Part shown: in pieces, positions 38,075-45,718 of the stretch | Position numbering within the stretch: position 1 is the first letter of the stretch | Layout: the number at the start of each line of letters is the position of its first letter | Assembly (NCBI RefSeq): GCF_001661495.1 | Contig: NZ_BDDT01000003.1 | Location: forward strand, 248,001-312,000 | Direction of reading: 5' to 3' | DNA length: 64,000 nucleotides | Source: Pseudoalteromonas prydzensis | GTDB taxonomy: Bacteria > Pseudomonadota > Gammaproteobacteria > Enterobacterales > Alteromonadaceae | Program-made: the position numbers and the translations under genes | The notes under the pieces: model-generated | Database searches by the model: none | The model's input: the letters and a program-made list of their open reading frames with translations, nothing else | Told to the model about the DNA's origin: nothing

Positions 38075-38395
38075 ATGAAAAAATACCTACCTTTACTCGT
38101 ATTAATAATCACTGGTTGCGTTGGAATGAAAACTTATAAAGGTGTAGTAGTCCAGTATAGCGATGTAAGCAAAAACTCTGATGGAACGTATTCAATTGAG
38201 GTTCTTGGTCATACAGATCTTAATGAAACAGATATGTTAGAGTTGGTAGAGCTCAAAGGAAAAGATTTATGCAAATCTAGTGACGTACATGTTAAAAAAT
38301 ATGAAATGGGTACTTATGGCTCGCATAGTCAGTTTGGTTCTGTCTATCCACCAAAGATTAACGCAACAATAGATTGTAGTGTAAACAATACATAA
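38075..38395 (+). CDS. Small predicted lipoprotein of unknown function
   Basis: A 106-residue protein with a lipoprotein signal (MKKYLPLLVLIITGC; lipobox ITGC, Cys at residue 15). The mature part (GMKTYKGVVVQYSDVSKNSDGTYSIEVLGHTDLNETD) looks like a soluble beta-rich domain. It has two further Cys (in DLCKSS and TIDCSV), which may form a disulfide. I do not recognise a family. ATG 38075 has AAGGA 5 nt upstream; an in-frame start at 38057 is less likely. It stands alone between two copies of a repeat. Confidence 0.65.
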   Translation: MKKYLPLLVLIITGCVGMKTYKGVVVQYSDVSKNSDGTYSIEVLGHTDLNETDMLELVELKGKDLCKSSDVHVKKYEMGTYGSHSQFGSVYPPKINATIDCSVNNT

Positions 38396-38423
38396 TTGGG
38401 CAGCTGGAGGTCTTCTCCAGACC

Positions 38424-38657
38424 TCACAACATCCATCTGCGCTTTTTATCAACAGGAAGTGCAATGGGCGGTTCACCTTCCGTAATGAATATTGATCCAA
38501 TATCTCTCAATGACGCTAAATAGTCATTGCCTAGTGCAATGTTAATTCCTTTTGTTTTTGAGCTTCGAGAAGGGTCTTCGCTTCTAAGCCCTACTTTTGA
38601 CAGTATTTGCTTATCTTCCTCTAAAGCGCAGCGTCTCTTAACCTCTTTGTGAATAAT
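38424..38657 (-). pseudogene. Start-less reading frame, probable gene fragment
   Basis: 77 open codons on the minus strand ending in TGA at 38424. The sequence looks protein-like: KTKGINIALGNDYLASLRDI, then GSIFITEGEPPIALPVDKKR and RWML at the end. Its first part is translated from repeat copy B (HKEVKRRCALEEDKQIL), and a stop closes it upstream at 38658. No ATG, GTG or TTG start is present in a useful position. I take it as the 3' end of a gene whose front was lost or replaced when the repeat arrived. I do not recognise the family. Confidence 0.4.
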
Positions 38658-38694
38658 TCACTAAATTTTTTTGCACAAAGAGAAGTAAATGAGG
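38601..38694. repeat. Dispersed repeat, copy B
   Basis: 94 bp in direct orientation to copy A, about 900 bp away. The first 60 bases (CAGTATTTGCTTATCTTCCT onward) differ from copy A at only a few positions. Inverted arms CTCTTTGTG (38643-38651) and CACAAAGAG (38674-38682) are unchanged, while the spacer and the purine tract differ. Conserved arms with a variable spacer point to a structured element. Confidence 0.75.
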
Positions 38695-38833
38695 GAAATT
38701 TAGCGCTTAGTTTAGGCACATCTGTGACGGTCAGGCTTGTTTACGTCCTGTTACTCGGATCTGAAAGTTCTAAGTCATTTCAACGTATTGTTTTGCTAGT
38801 TAATCGAACTAGACTTTTTATTGATCAAAAGAC

Positions 38834-38850
38834 TGATACACTGCGTATCA
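38834..38850. promoter_or_regulatory. Operator-like inverted repeat before the RND genes
   Basis: TGATACACTGCGTATCA has perfect 6-bp arms around ACTGC. It lies 32 nt before the adaptor gene start, in the position expected for a TetR-type repressor site. No regulator gene is adjacent. Confidence 0.45.
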
Positions 38851-38881
38851 TAATGGAAATAATAATTAATTAGGTGATCTT

Positions 38882-39898
38882 TTGAAATTTCGCGTGCTTA
38901 TAACCTGTGTTTATTTTTGCTGCGCTGCGGTTGTACCTTCGGCATTGGCTACCAACGTACTTGTAGAACACGTTGCGATGGAACATGCCAAAGAACAAGT
39001 GCAAGCCGTTGGTAATGCTGAAGCTATACGTTCTGTGATCCTCTACCCTGCAGTAGGTGATAAGGTGACAGCGGTACATTTTAAACCCGGTGATCAAGTT
39101 GTTGCAGGAGCGGTGTTACTCGAACTTGATTCACGTAGACAAACAGCGGCATTAAACGAAGCGAAAATAAAGCTTGCTGATAGCGAGCGTATTCAAACTC
39201 GTTTACAGCAAAGTCATGCTAAAGGAGCGGTACCGCAAAGTGACTTGGACGATGCTAAAACCGTGTACGAGTTGGCAAAAGTCGCAGTCACTAAAGCTGA
39301 AACTGAACTACAAGATCGCCAAGTCCGCGCACCGTTTAGTGGCACTATGGGGTTGACTGATGTGGAAGTTGGTGACCGTATCACCACACAAACGGCCATC
39401 GCCAGTATTGATGATACCCGTGCTTTGTATATCAATTTTAACGCGCCAGAATCAGCAATTAGTATGCTCAGAAACAGCGGAAATGTTCGGGTTATTCCAT
39501 GGCAAGGCAGCACCGCTGTTAATGCTAAAGTTGCTTATCTTGATTCACGAATCGATCCTCAAACGCGTACGCTGCGGGTCAAAGCAAAATTAGAGAATAA
39601 AAACGCACAATTTTTACCTGGTATGAGTTTTAGAGTGCATATAGAAATTCAAGGTGAACGTTATGCGGCAGTGCCGGAAGCGGCATTACTGTGGGGCGCG
39701 ACGGGCCCGTACGTCTGGAAAAGTGTTGAGCAAAAAGCCACCCGTGTTGATGTGAAAATTCAACAACGTTTAGCGGGTCGTTTATTGGTTTCTGGACCTT
39801 TACTTGAAGACGATATTTTAGTGGTTGAAGGCGTGCAACGACTTCGTCCAGCGCAAGCACTTGAGTTTGTGCAGCCACTTGCAAACGTACAGGAGTAG
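38882..39898 (+). CDS. RND efflux periplasmic adaptor subunit
   Basis: A 338-residue membrane-fusion protein that links an RND pump to an outer-membrane channel. A signal peptide (MKFRVLITCVYFCCAAVVPSALA) is followed by a lipoyl-like half-motif (GNAEAIRSVILYPAVGDKVTAVHFKPGDQVVAG), a coiled-coil hairpin (about 80-130) and the second half (QVRAPFSGTMGLTDVEVGDRI). The start is TTG 38882, with AGGTGA 4-5 nt upstream. The permease gene follows 5 nt after the stop. No outer-membrane factor gene is present, so a shared TolC-like channel is implied. Confidence 0.9.
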   Translation: MKFRVLITCVYFCCAAVVPSALATNVLVEHVAMEHAKEQVQAVGNAEAIRSVILYPAVGDKVTAVHFKPGDQVVAGAVLLELDSRRQTAALNEAKIKLADSERIQTRLQQSHAKGAVPQSDLDDAKTVYELAKVAVTKAETELQDRQVRAPFSGTMGLTDVEVGDRITTQTAIASIDDTRALYINFNAPESAISMLRNSGNVRVIPWQGSTAVNAKVAYLDSRIDPQTRTLRVKAKLENKNAQFLPGMSFRVHIEIQGERYAAVPEAALLWGATGPYVWKSVEQKATRVDVKIQQRLAGRLLVSGPLLEDDILVVEGVQRLRPAQALEFVQPLANVQE

Positions 39899-39903
39899 CA
39901 AGG

Positions 39904-42900
39904 ATGCAATCACCTATGATGCAAGACTTGCCGTCAATGGCAATTCGCCGCCCAGTATTGATAGTCGTCCTTAACTTACTAATTATCATCGCAGGTATTG
40001 CAGCCATTGCGGGAGTTGAAGTACGTGAACTGCCCGATGTTGATACGCCTAGGATCACGGTATCGGCTTCTTTTCCCGGTGGTTCACCTGAGACGGTTGA
40101 TACCGAGGTAACCAGTAAACTTGAAGGTGCGGTTGCACGAGTCAGTGGTGTTAAAACTATTCGTGCACAAAGTGAAGAAGGTAGCGCACGTATTGTGGTT
40201 GAGTTTCGTGCTGGTGTTGATCTTGATGATGCCGCAAATGAAACCCGCGAATCCGTAGCGCGCGTGCAACGTGATTTACCCGAAGAAGTTGAGCGGGTGT
40301 CTATAATCAAAGCGGATAACGATGCTGAAGCCGTCGTATCGTTAACCGTTTCCAGTGAGTCATTAGCGCTTGAGGCTTTAACAGAATTAGTTGAGGTTGA
40401 TTTAGCCCCGCAGTTTTTAACCATTCCAGGGGTTGCCGATGTACGCTTAAATGGCGACCGCAAACGAGTATTACGGGTACGATTAGATCCCCTTAAATTA
40501 ACCAGTTTTAATTTAACTGTTCCTGATGTAGCCCAAGTACTGCGCCAAGCTCCCTTTGATGTTCCTGCAGGGAGTTTAAAGTCAGCGGATCAACAAATTA
40601 TTGTCCGCGCAGATGCAACATCGGTCACAGCAGAGCAAGTAGCAGATATTATCATTCGTGATGGCACGCGGATTGGCGATATTGCAGCGGTGTATTTTGG
40701 CCCCGCAGATCCACGCTCTATGGTGCGTTTAAATGGCCAACCTGTGATTGGCATGGAAGTTATCCGTCAAGCGCAATCAAATACCATTGAGATATCCGAT
40801 GAAGTGTTAAGTTTATTAGCGAAAATGCAAACACGTTTTCCTGAGCTTGAATTTACCCTGACATCGGATGATGCACAGTTTATTAGAAGCTCAGTTGATG
40901 AAGTGATCTCTTCGTTAGTACTGACTGTATTATTAGTGATCATTACGTTGTGGATATTTATTGGCTCATGGCGGGCAACTCTAGTGCCTGCATTTGCAAT
41001 TCCTGTTGCCTTGATTGGCTCATTAGCCTTGATCTGGGCGTTGGGCTTTTCAATCAATATACTTACGTTATTGGCATTAGTGCTTGCCACTGGTTTAATT
41101 GTTGATGATGCGATTGTGGTCAGTGAAAACATCCAACGGCAACGTGGTTTAGGCCTTGGCCGACGCGCAGCTGCCGTGGTGGGCACCCGAGAAGTATTTT
41201 TTGCGGTGGTTGCCACAACCGCCGTTTTAGCGGCTGTGTTTGTTCCGATTGCATTTTTACCTTCAACCGCAGGGCGGCTATTTAGAGAGTTTGGTGGAGT
41301 ACTTGCGGGCGCGGTGATCATCTCAAGTTTTGTCGCGCTGTCTTTGGTTCCTGCATTAACCTCTAAACTAAAACTTAAGCAAGGTGGCAAACACCCATTT
41401 GCAAAAATAGGCCATTGGCTTGCTAATCTTTATACTAAAACCATTCATTGGGTGCTTGATCACGCATGGCTAACGTTTGCAGCGTGCGTATTGGTTGCAG
41501 CGGGGTCGGGTGCTTTGTATGTCAATTTAGACAATGAGTTACTGCCATCAGAAGATCGCGGAAAAATTCGTATCTTTGCCCGTGGACCAGATGGCGTTGG
41601 CTTAAATTTTATGGATCGCCAAGCAATGCAAATGGAAGACATTTTATTGCCGTACGTAGAAAGCGGTGAGATAGAATCCATTTATACTGTAGTAGGGCAA
41701 TGGGATCCTAATATCGTGTTTATCACCGTGCCATTAAAGCATTGGGACGAACGCCATTTTACCCAGCAAGAGATCATCAATAAAATCCGTACTCCATTGG
41801 GCAATGTGCCCGGTGCAGCAGGCTACCCAAATGGTTCAAATAGTTTAAATTTACGTGGCCAAGGTGGTGGGATTGAGCTGGCGTTATTAGGGCAAGATTA
41901 CCTGCAAATCTATAAAGCCGCACAGCTATTTGCCGCCCAAGTTGAGCAGCAAATTCCGGCCATTGATAATGTTCGAATTTCATATCAACCATCTCAACCG
42001 CAGTTACGGGTTAATATAGATAGACGCCGCGCTGATGAATTAGGTGTTTTACTGAGTGATATATCAGTGACATTGCGTGCTGCAATCAACGGCGATGATA
42101 TTGCTGATCTCAATATTGGTGATCAATCAGTGCCTATTATGTTGCAAGCACAAAATCAAACCATTAACGATCCGAGTGATTTAGCAAATCTCTATGTTAG
42201 TGCATCAAATGGCAGACTCGTACCCTTGAGTAGTGTTGCGACTATTAGCGAAGAAGGGGTTGCGGCAGAGCTTGAGCGCCATGCACAGCGTCGTGCTATT
42301 GAATTGGATATGGAATTACCTGAAGATATGAGCATTGCAGAGCTAGTTTCACAGCTACGCGATATTGCAGAGCAAACTTTGCCAAGTGGTATTAGCTTAG
42401 CATTCAAAGGTGAAGCATTAACGTTTGAAGAAACCTCTAATGAAGTGTTTATTACCTACATATTGGCATTTTTAATTGTGTTCTTAGTGTTGGCGGCACA
42501 ATTTGAAAACGTTAACAGTGCAATTGTGGTGATGGTCACCGTTCCATTTGGTATTACTTCGGCAATCTTAGCGCTGTATCTTACGGGGACTTCCCTTAAT
42601 ATTTACTCGCAAATAGGCTTAGTGATGCTAATAGGCTTAATTGCTAAAAATGCGATTTTACTGGTTGAATTTGCCGATCAATTACGAGATCAAGGTTTAA
42701 CGGTGCGCAAAGCGGTTGAGCAAGCGGCATTGGTACGGTTAAGGCCGATCACCATGACCTTAGTATCTACCTTGCTTGGCGCGTTGCCGCTCATATTATC
42801 AACGGGCGCAGGGGCAGAAGCACGTAACGCTATCGGTTGGGTGGTGTTTGGTGGCTTATCACTTGCGGTATTATTTACCTTGTATTTAACACCGGTTATT

Positions 42901-42978
42901 TACTTAGGTCTTGCGCGTTTTACCTCGCCGCGCGGCGATGAAAGCAAACAGTTAGAGCAAGAGTTATCGCAAGTCTAA
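39904..42978 (+). CDS. RND efflux permease, HAE1 (AcrB/MexB-like) family
   Basis: A 1024-residue proton-driven inner-membrane pump with 12 helices and two large periplasmic loops. The proton-relay residues are visible: the Asp-Asp pair in ATGLIVDDAIVVSENI (TM4) and the Lys in GLIAKNAILLVEFADQLRDQG (TM10). It begins MAIRRPVLIVVLNLLIIIAGI, the usual first helix. It belongs to the multidrug (HAE1) rather than the heavy-metal (HME) branch by these motifs. The substrate is not predictable. Confidence 0.94.
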   Translation: MQSPMMQDLPSMAIRRPVLIVVLNLLIIIAGIAAIAGVEVRELPDVDTPRITVSASFPGGSPETVDTEVTSKLEGAVARVSGVKTIRAQSEEGSARIVVEFRAGVDLDDAANETRESVARVQRDLPEEVERVSIIKADNDAEAVVSLTVSSESLALEALTELVEVDLAPQFLTIPGVADVRLNGDRKRVLRVRLDPLKLTSFNLTVPDVAQVLRQAPFDVPAGSLKSADQQIIVRADATSVTAEQVADIIIRDGTRIGDIAAVYFGPADPRSMVRLNGQPVIGMEVIRQAQSNTIEISDEVLSLLAKMQTRFPELEFTLTSDDAQFIRSSVDEVISSLVLTVLLVIITLWIFIGSWRATLVPAFAIPVALIGSLALIWALGFSINILTLLALVLATGLIVDDAIVVSENIQRQRGLGLGRRAAAVVGTREVFFAVVATTAVLAAVFVPIAFLPSTAGRLFREFGGVLAGAVIISSFVALSLVPALTSKLKLKQGGKHPFAKIGHWLANLYTKTIHWVLDHAWLTFAACVLVAAGSGALYVNLDNELLPSEDRGKIRIFARGPDGVGLNFMDRQAMQMEDILLPYVESGEIESIYTVVGQWDPNIVFITVPLKHWDERHFTQQEIINKIRTPLGNVPGAAGYPNGSNSLNLRGQGGGIELALLGQDYLQIYKAAQLFAAQVEQQIPAIDNVRISYQPSQPQLRVNIDRRRADELGVLLSDISVTLRAAINGDDIADLNIGDQSVPIMLQAQNQTINDPSDLANLYVSASNGRLVPLSSVATISEEGVAAELERHAQRRAIELDMELPEDMSIAELVSQLRDIAEQTLPSGISLAFKGEALTFEETSNEVFITYILAFLIVFLVLAAQFENVNSAIVVMVTVPFGITSAILALYLTGTSLNIYSQIGLVMLIGLIAKNAILLVEFADQLRDQGLTVRKAVEQAALVRLRPITMTLVSTLLGALPLILSTGAGAEARNAIGWVVFGGLSLAVLFTLYLTPVIYLGLARFTSPRGDESKQLEQELSQV

Positions 42979-42995
42979 TTATTTAACTTTCACTG

Positions 42996-43027
42996 ATCGG
43001 CTATTTTTCTTTGAAAAAATAGCCGAT
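42996..43027. terminator. Hairpin after the RND permease, likely terminator
   Basis: ATCGGCTATTTTT and AAAAATAGCCGAT form a 13-bp stem around a 6-nt loop, 17 nt after the permease stop. The T-run is inside the stem rather than after it, so it may be a weak terminator. Confidence 0.5.
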
Positions 43028-43062
43028 TAGGCCCACAATCAACAAAACGCTTTAAAACGGAT

Positions 43063-44967
43063 ATGTTAATGCAAGCCGAACATGTTGATATCGCTCACTT
43101 CCTGTGTGAGCACGCCCCATTCGATGATCTACCAGAAGAAGCTTTAAACCAACTAGCTTGCCAAATCGAAGTTGCTTACTTTCGAGCTGGAACCAATATT
43201 CTTCTCTATGGCGATGATATAAATGACTTATATATAATTCGCAGTGGTGCAGTTGAAATGTATCGACGTGATGGTGAGCTGTACAACCGATTAACGGTTG
43301 GCGGCATATTTGGTCAAATGGGTTTATTAATGAATCGCAAAGTGCGTTACCCTGCAAAAGCCCTTGAAGATACCTTAGTTTATTGTATTAACGTTGAATT
43401 CTTTAATAAATATTGTGATAAATTTGACGCATTTGCAGACTATTTTGAAGCTAACGGCACGGTAAGGCTGCATCAAGCAATTGTTGAACAAGCCGATAGT
43501 AATGATTTAACAACGGCTAAAGTAAAATCTCTACTGCATCGCGACGTTGTTACTGTGGCAAAAGATGCCAGCATACAGCACGTAGCACAAGTGATGACGG
43601 ATGAGTCGGTATCATCGGTACTGGTAACCGATGTTGATAAGCCAATTAGCGACGATCCTGAAGATGATGATGGTCAAGTTGTAGGCATCATTACAGATAG
43701 AGATTTACGCAGTAAAGTTATCGCCGCAGGCCTTGATTACACGATGACCGCGCAAGCAATCATGCAGCAAGATTTAATTTTGCTAGACAGTAACGCGTAC
43801 ATTTTTGAAGCTGTTTTAGCGATGCTACGAGAGAATATCCATCACTTACCTGTTGTTGTTAAGAAAAAGCCTATTGGTGTGATCTCACTTTCAGATATTT
43901 TACGTTACGAATCGCAAAGCAGCTTACTGTTAGTGCGGGGGATTTTATCGCAGCCTTCAGTGGAAGATCTTGCATATTATGCACGGCAATTACCAAACGT
44001 ATTTGTACGTATGGTAAATGAAGACGCTAATTCACACATGATTGGTACCGCTATGGCTGTGATTGGCCGCACCTTTAAACAGCGTTTGCTAAGTTTAGCT
44101 GAGGAAGAATTTGGCCCACCACCTGTGCCGTATTGTTTTATTGCGTTAGGCTCAATGGCCCGTGATGAACAGCTTATTGTTACTGACCAAGATAACGCCA
44201 TTATTCTTGATAACAGTTTTGATGAAGAAAAGCATGATGAATACTTTCAAAAACTGGCTGACTTTGTTTGCGATGGCTTAGCTGAATGCGGCTATACCTA
44301 TTGTGCTGGTGAAATAATGGCTTCATTTAAAAAGTGGCGATTGACCAAAGACCAATGGCAGGCGCAGTTTGCTAAATGGATCGCAGAGCCGAAACCACAA
44401 GCTTTACTCAATAGCGCTATTTTCTTTGATTTAGATGGCGTATACGGCAAACTTAAGTGGGCGCAAGAGCTGCAACGCTTTATTGCCATAGAAGGGCGCA
44501 ACAATAAACGCTTTTTAGCTAATATGGCTGCCAACGCGCGCAACCGTACACCGCCACTGGGCTTTTTTAAAGATTTTGTGCTTGAACATAACGGTCAACA
44601 TAAGCGTTCAATGAACCTTAAACGACGCGGTACAGCGCCCTTATCCGATGTGATCAGGGTACATGCTTTGGCTGTTGGGTCACGTAAACAAAATTCATTT
44701 GAGCGCTTAGAAGATATTATAGATGCTAAATTACTGCCAGAAGGCAAAGCACAAGATTTAAGAGATGCGCTTGAATACATTGCGATGGTGCGTATTCGTC
44801 ACCAAGCGTGGCAAATAGAGCAACTCGATGAGCAACCGGATAATGATTTAGAACCACATTTATTATCGCCTTTTGAGCAGCGCAATCTAAAAGAAGCATT
44901 TGCTATTTTAGACAAAGCACAAAACTTCCTTAAATTTAGATACTCAGCTAATTCAGGTATTAAATAA
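43063..44967 (+). CDS. cNMP-binding / CBS-pair / DUF294 putative nucleotidyltransferase
   Basis: A 634-residue cytosolic protein with three parts. A cyclic-nucleotide-binding-like domain (about 15-130: FRAGTNILLYGDDINDLYIIRSGAVEMYRRDG) is followed by two CBS domains (about 155-285: LLHRDVVTVAKDASIQHVAQVM and HHLPVVVKKKPIGVISLSDIL), then DUF294 and its C-terminal domain. The DUF294 part has the nucleotidyltransferase motif GSMARDEQLIVTDQDNAIIL. It probably senses a nucleotide and modifies a protein, like GlnD-related enzymes; the target is unknown. It is followed at 1 nt by a DnaQ-like exonuclease gene, a conserved pairing. Confidence 0.88.
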   Translation: MLMQAEHVDIAHFLCEHAPFDDLPEEALNQLACQIEVAYFRAGTNILLYGDDINDLYIIRSGAVEMYRRDGELYNRLTVGGIFGQMGLLMNRKVRYPAKALEDTLVYCINVEFFNKYCDKFDAFADYFEANGTVRLHQAIVEQADSNDLTTAKVKSLLHRDVVTVAKDASIQHVAQVMTDESVSSVLVTDVDKPISDDPEDDDGQVVGIITDRDLRSKVIAAGLDYTMTAQAIMQQDLILLDSNAYIFEAVLAMLRENIHHLPVVVKKKPIGVISLSDILRYESQSSLLLVRGILSQPSVEDLAYYARQLPNVFVRMVNEDANSHMIGTAMAVIGRTFKQRLLSLAEEEFGPPPVPYCFIALGSMARDEQLIVTDQDNAIILDNSFDEEKHDEYFQKLADFVCDGLAECGYTYCAGEIMASFKKWRLTKDQWQAQFAKWIAEPKPQALLNSAIFFDLDGVYGKLKWAQELQRFIAIEGRNNKRFLANMAANARNRTPPLGFFKDFVLEHNGQHKRSMNLKRRGTAPLSDVIRVHALAVGSRKQNSFERLEDIIDAKLLPEGKAQDLRDALEYIAMVRIRHQAWQIEQLDEQPDNDLEPHLLSPFEQRNLKEAFAILDKAQNFLKFRYSANSGIK

Positions 44968-44968
44968 T

Positions 44969-45670
44969 ATGGCGGGTAATCAGATTGATTGGCAAAAACG
45001 TTATAAGCAGCTAGAAAACAGCAGCAAAAATGACTGTATAAAACATTATTACCGTAATGCTATTTTTGATGGTAATACCGCGATTAGTGACGTTCCGTTA
45101 GTGGCTTTAGATTTTGAGACGACCGGTCTAAATTTTAATCATGATGATATTGTCAGTGCGGGATTAGTGCCGTTTAATACTCGGCGTATCAGCTGCAGTG
45201 GCAGTAAACATTGGCTGGTAAATCCCAAGCAAAAGCTCGATGAAGAATCAATTGTTATTCATGGCATCACCCATTCTGAATTGATTGATGCTCCTGATTT
45301 TTCAAAAATCATTGAGCCTTTATTAGCTGCATTGGCAGGAAAAGTGATTGTTGTTCACTTTGCGCCGATCGAGCGTCATTTCTTATATCAGGCTTTACAG
45401 GCTCGACTAGGCGAGGGGCTTGAGTTTGCAGTGATTGATACGCTTGAGTTAGAGAAACGCGCGTTACAAGCCAGACAAGGGCTAATTGGCCGGTTATTTA
45501 ATAAGAAACTTGATTCAGTAAGATTGGGCGACTCACGTAAACGTTATTCACTGCCAGCTTATCAAAGTCATAGTGCACTGACCGATGCCTTGGCCACTGC
45601 AGAGCTATTACAAGCACAGCTGGCATATCATTATCGTGATGACACACGGCTTGCAGATTTATGGATATAA
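44969..45670 (+). CDS. 3'-5' exonuclease, DnaQ-like (DEDDh)
   Basis: A 233-residue exonuclease of the DNA polymerase III epsilon superfamily. Exo I is VALDFETTGL with D48 and E50, Exo II includes IVVHFAPIERHFL, and Exo III is HSALTDALATAEL with His and Asp. It lacks the C-terminal tail that binds the polymerase alpha subunit, so it is not the replicative epsilon. Co-transcribed with the DUF294 protein (1-nt gap). The pairing is seen in many proteobacteria, and its role is unknown. Confidence 0.87.
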   Translation: MAGNQIDWQKRYKQLENSSKNDCIKHYYRNAIFDGNTAISDVPLVALDFETTGLNFNHDDIVSAGLVPFNTRRISCSGSKHWLVNPKQKLDEESIVIHGITHSELIDAPDFSKIIEPLLAALAGKVIVVHFAPIERHFLYQALQARLGEGLEFAVIDTLELEKRALQARQGLIGRLFNKKLDSVRLGDSRKRYSLPAYQSHSALTDALATAELLQAQLAYHYRDDTRLADLWI

Positions 45671-45699
45671 AAAACGCCGCTAATTTTAGCGGCGTTTTT
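45670..45699. terminator. Bidirectional terminator between the exonuclease and BCCT genes
   Basis: AAAAACGCCGCTA pairs with TAGCGGCGTTTTT around a short ATTT loop. It has A and T runs on both sides and lies between convergent genes. Confidence 0.88.
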
Positions 45700-45718
45700 A
45701 GATTTTAGTTAACCGTGT

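Larger units (their letters stand above)
38396..38881. other. Accessory gap before the RND operon
   Basis: 486 bp holding a small hairpin after the lipoprotein gene (GAGGTCT/AGACCTC, 38407-38425), a minus-strand open frame with no start (38424-38657), repeat copy B (38601-38694) and an operator-like inverted repeat (38834-38850). A 74-codon plus-strand frame that begins inside the repeat does not look coding. Confidence 0.65.

Noticed and set aside
38649-38873. 74-codon plus-strand frame before the RND operon
   Set aside because: It begins inside repeat copy B, has no ribosome-binding site and no protein-like features; it contains the operator-like repeat.
39630-40463. 277-codon antisense open frame opposite the RND adaptor and permease
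   Set aside because: Low-complexity Ser/Thr/Arg-rich translation of the kind produced opposite real genes, and both sense genes are clear.
40767-41390. 207-codon antisense open frame inside the RND permease
   Set aside because: Same reason: Ala/Asn/Thr-rich mirror of a conserved gene with no ribosome-binding site.
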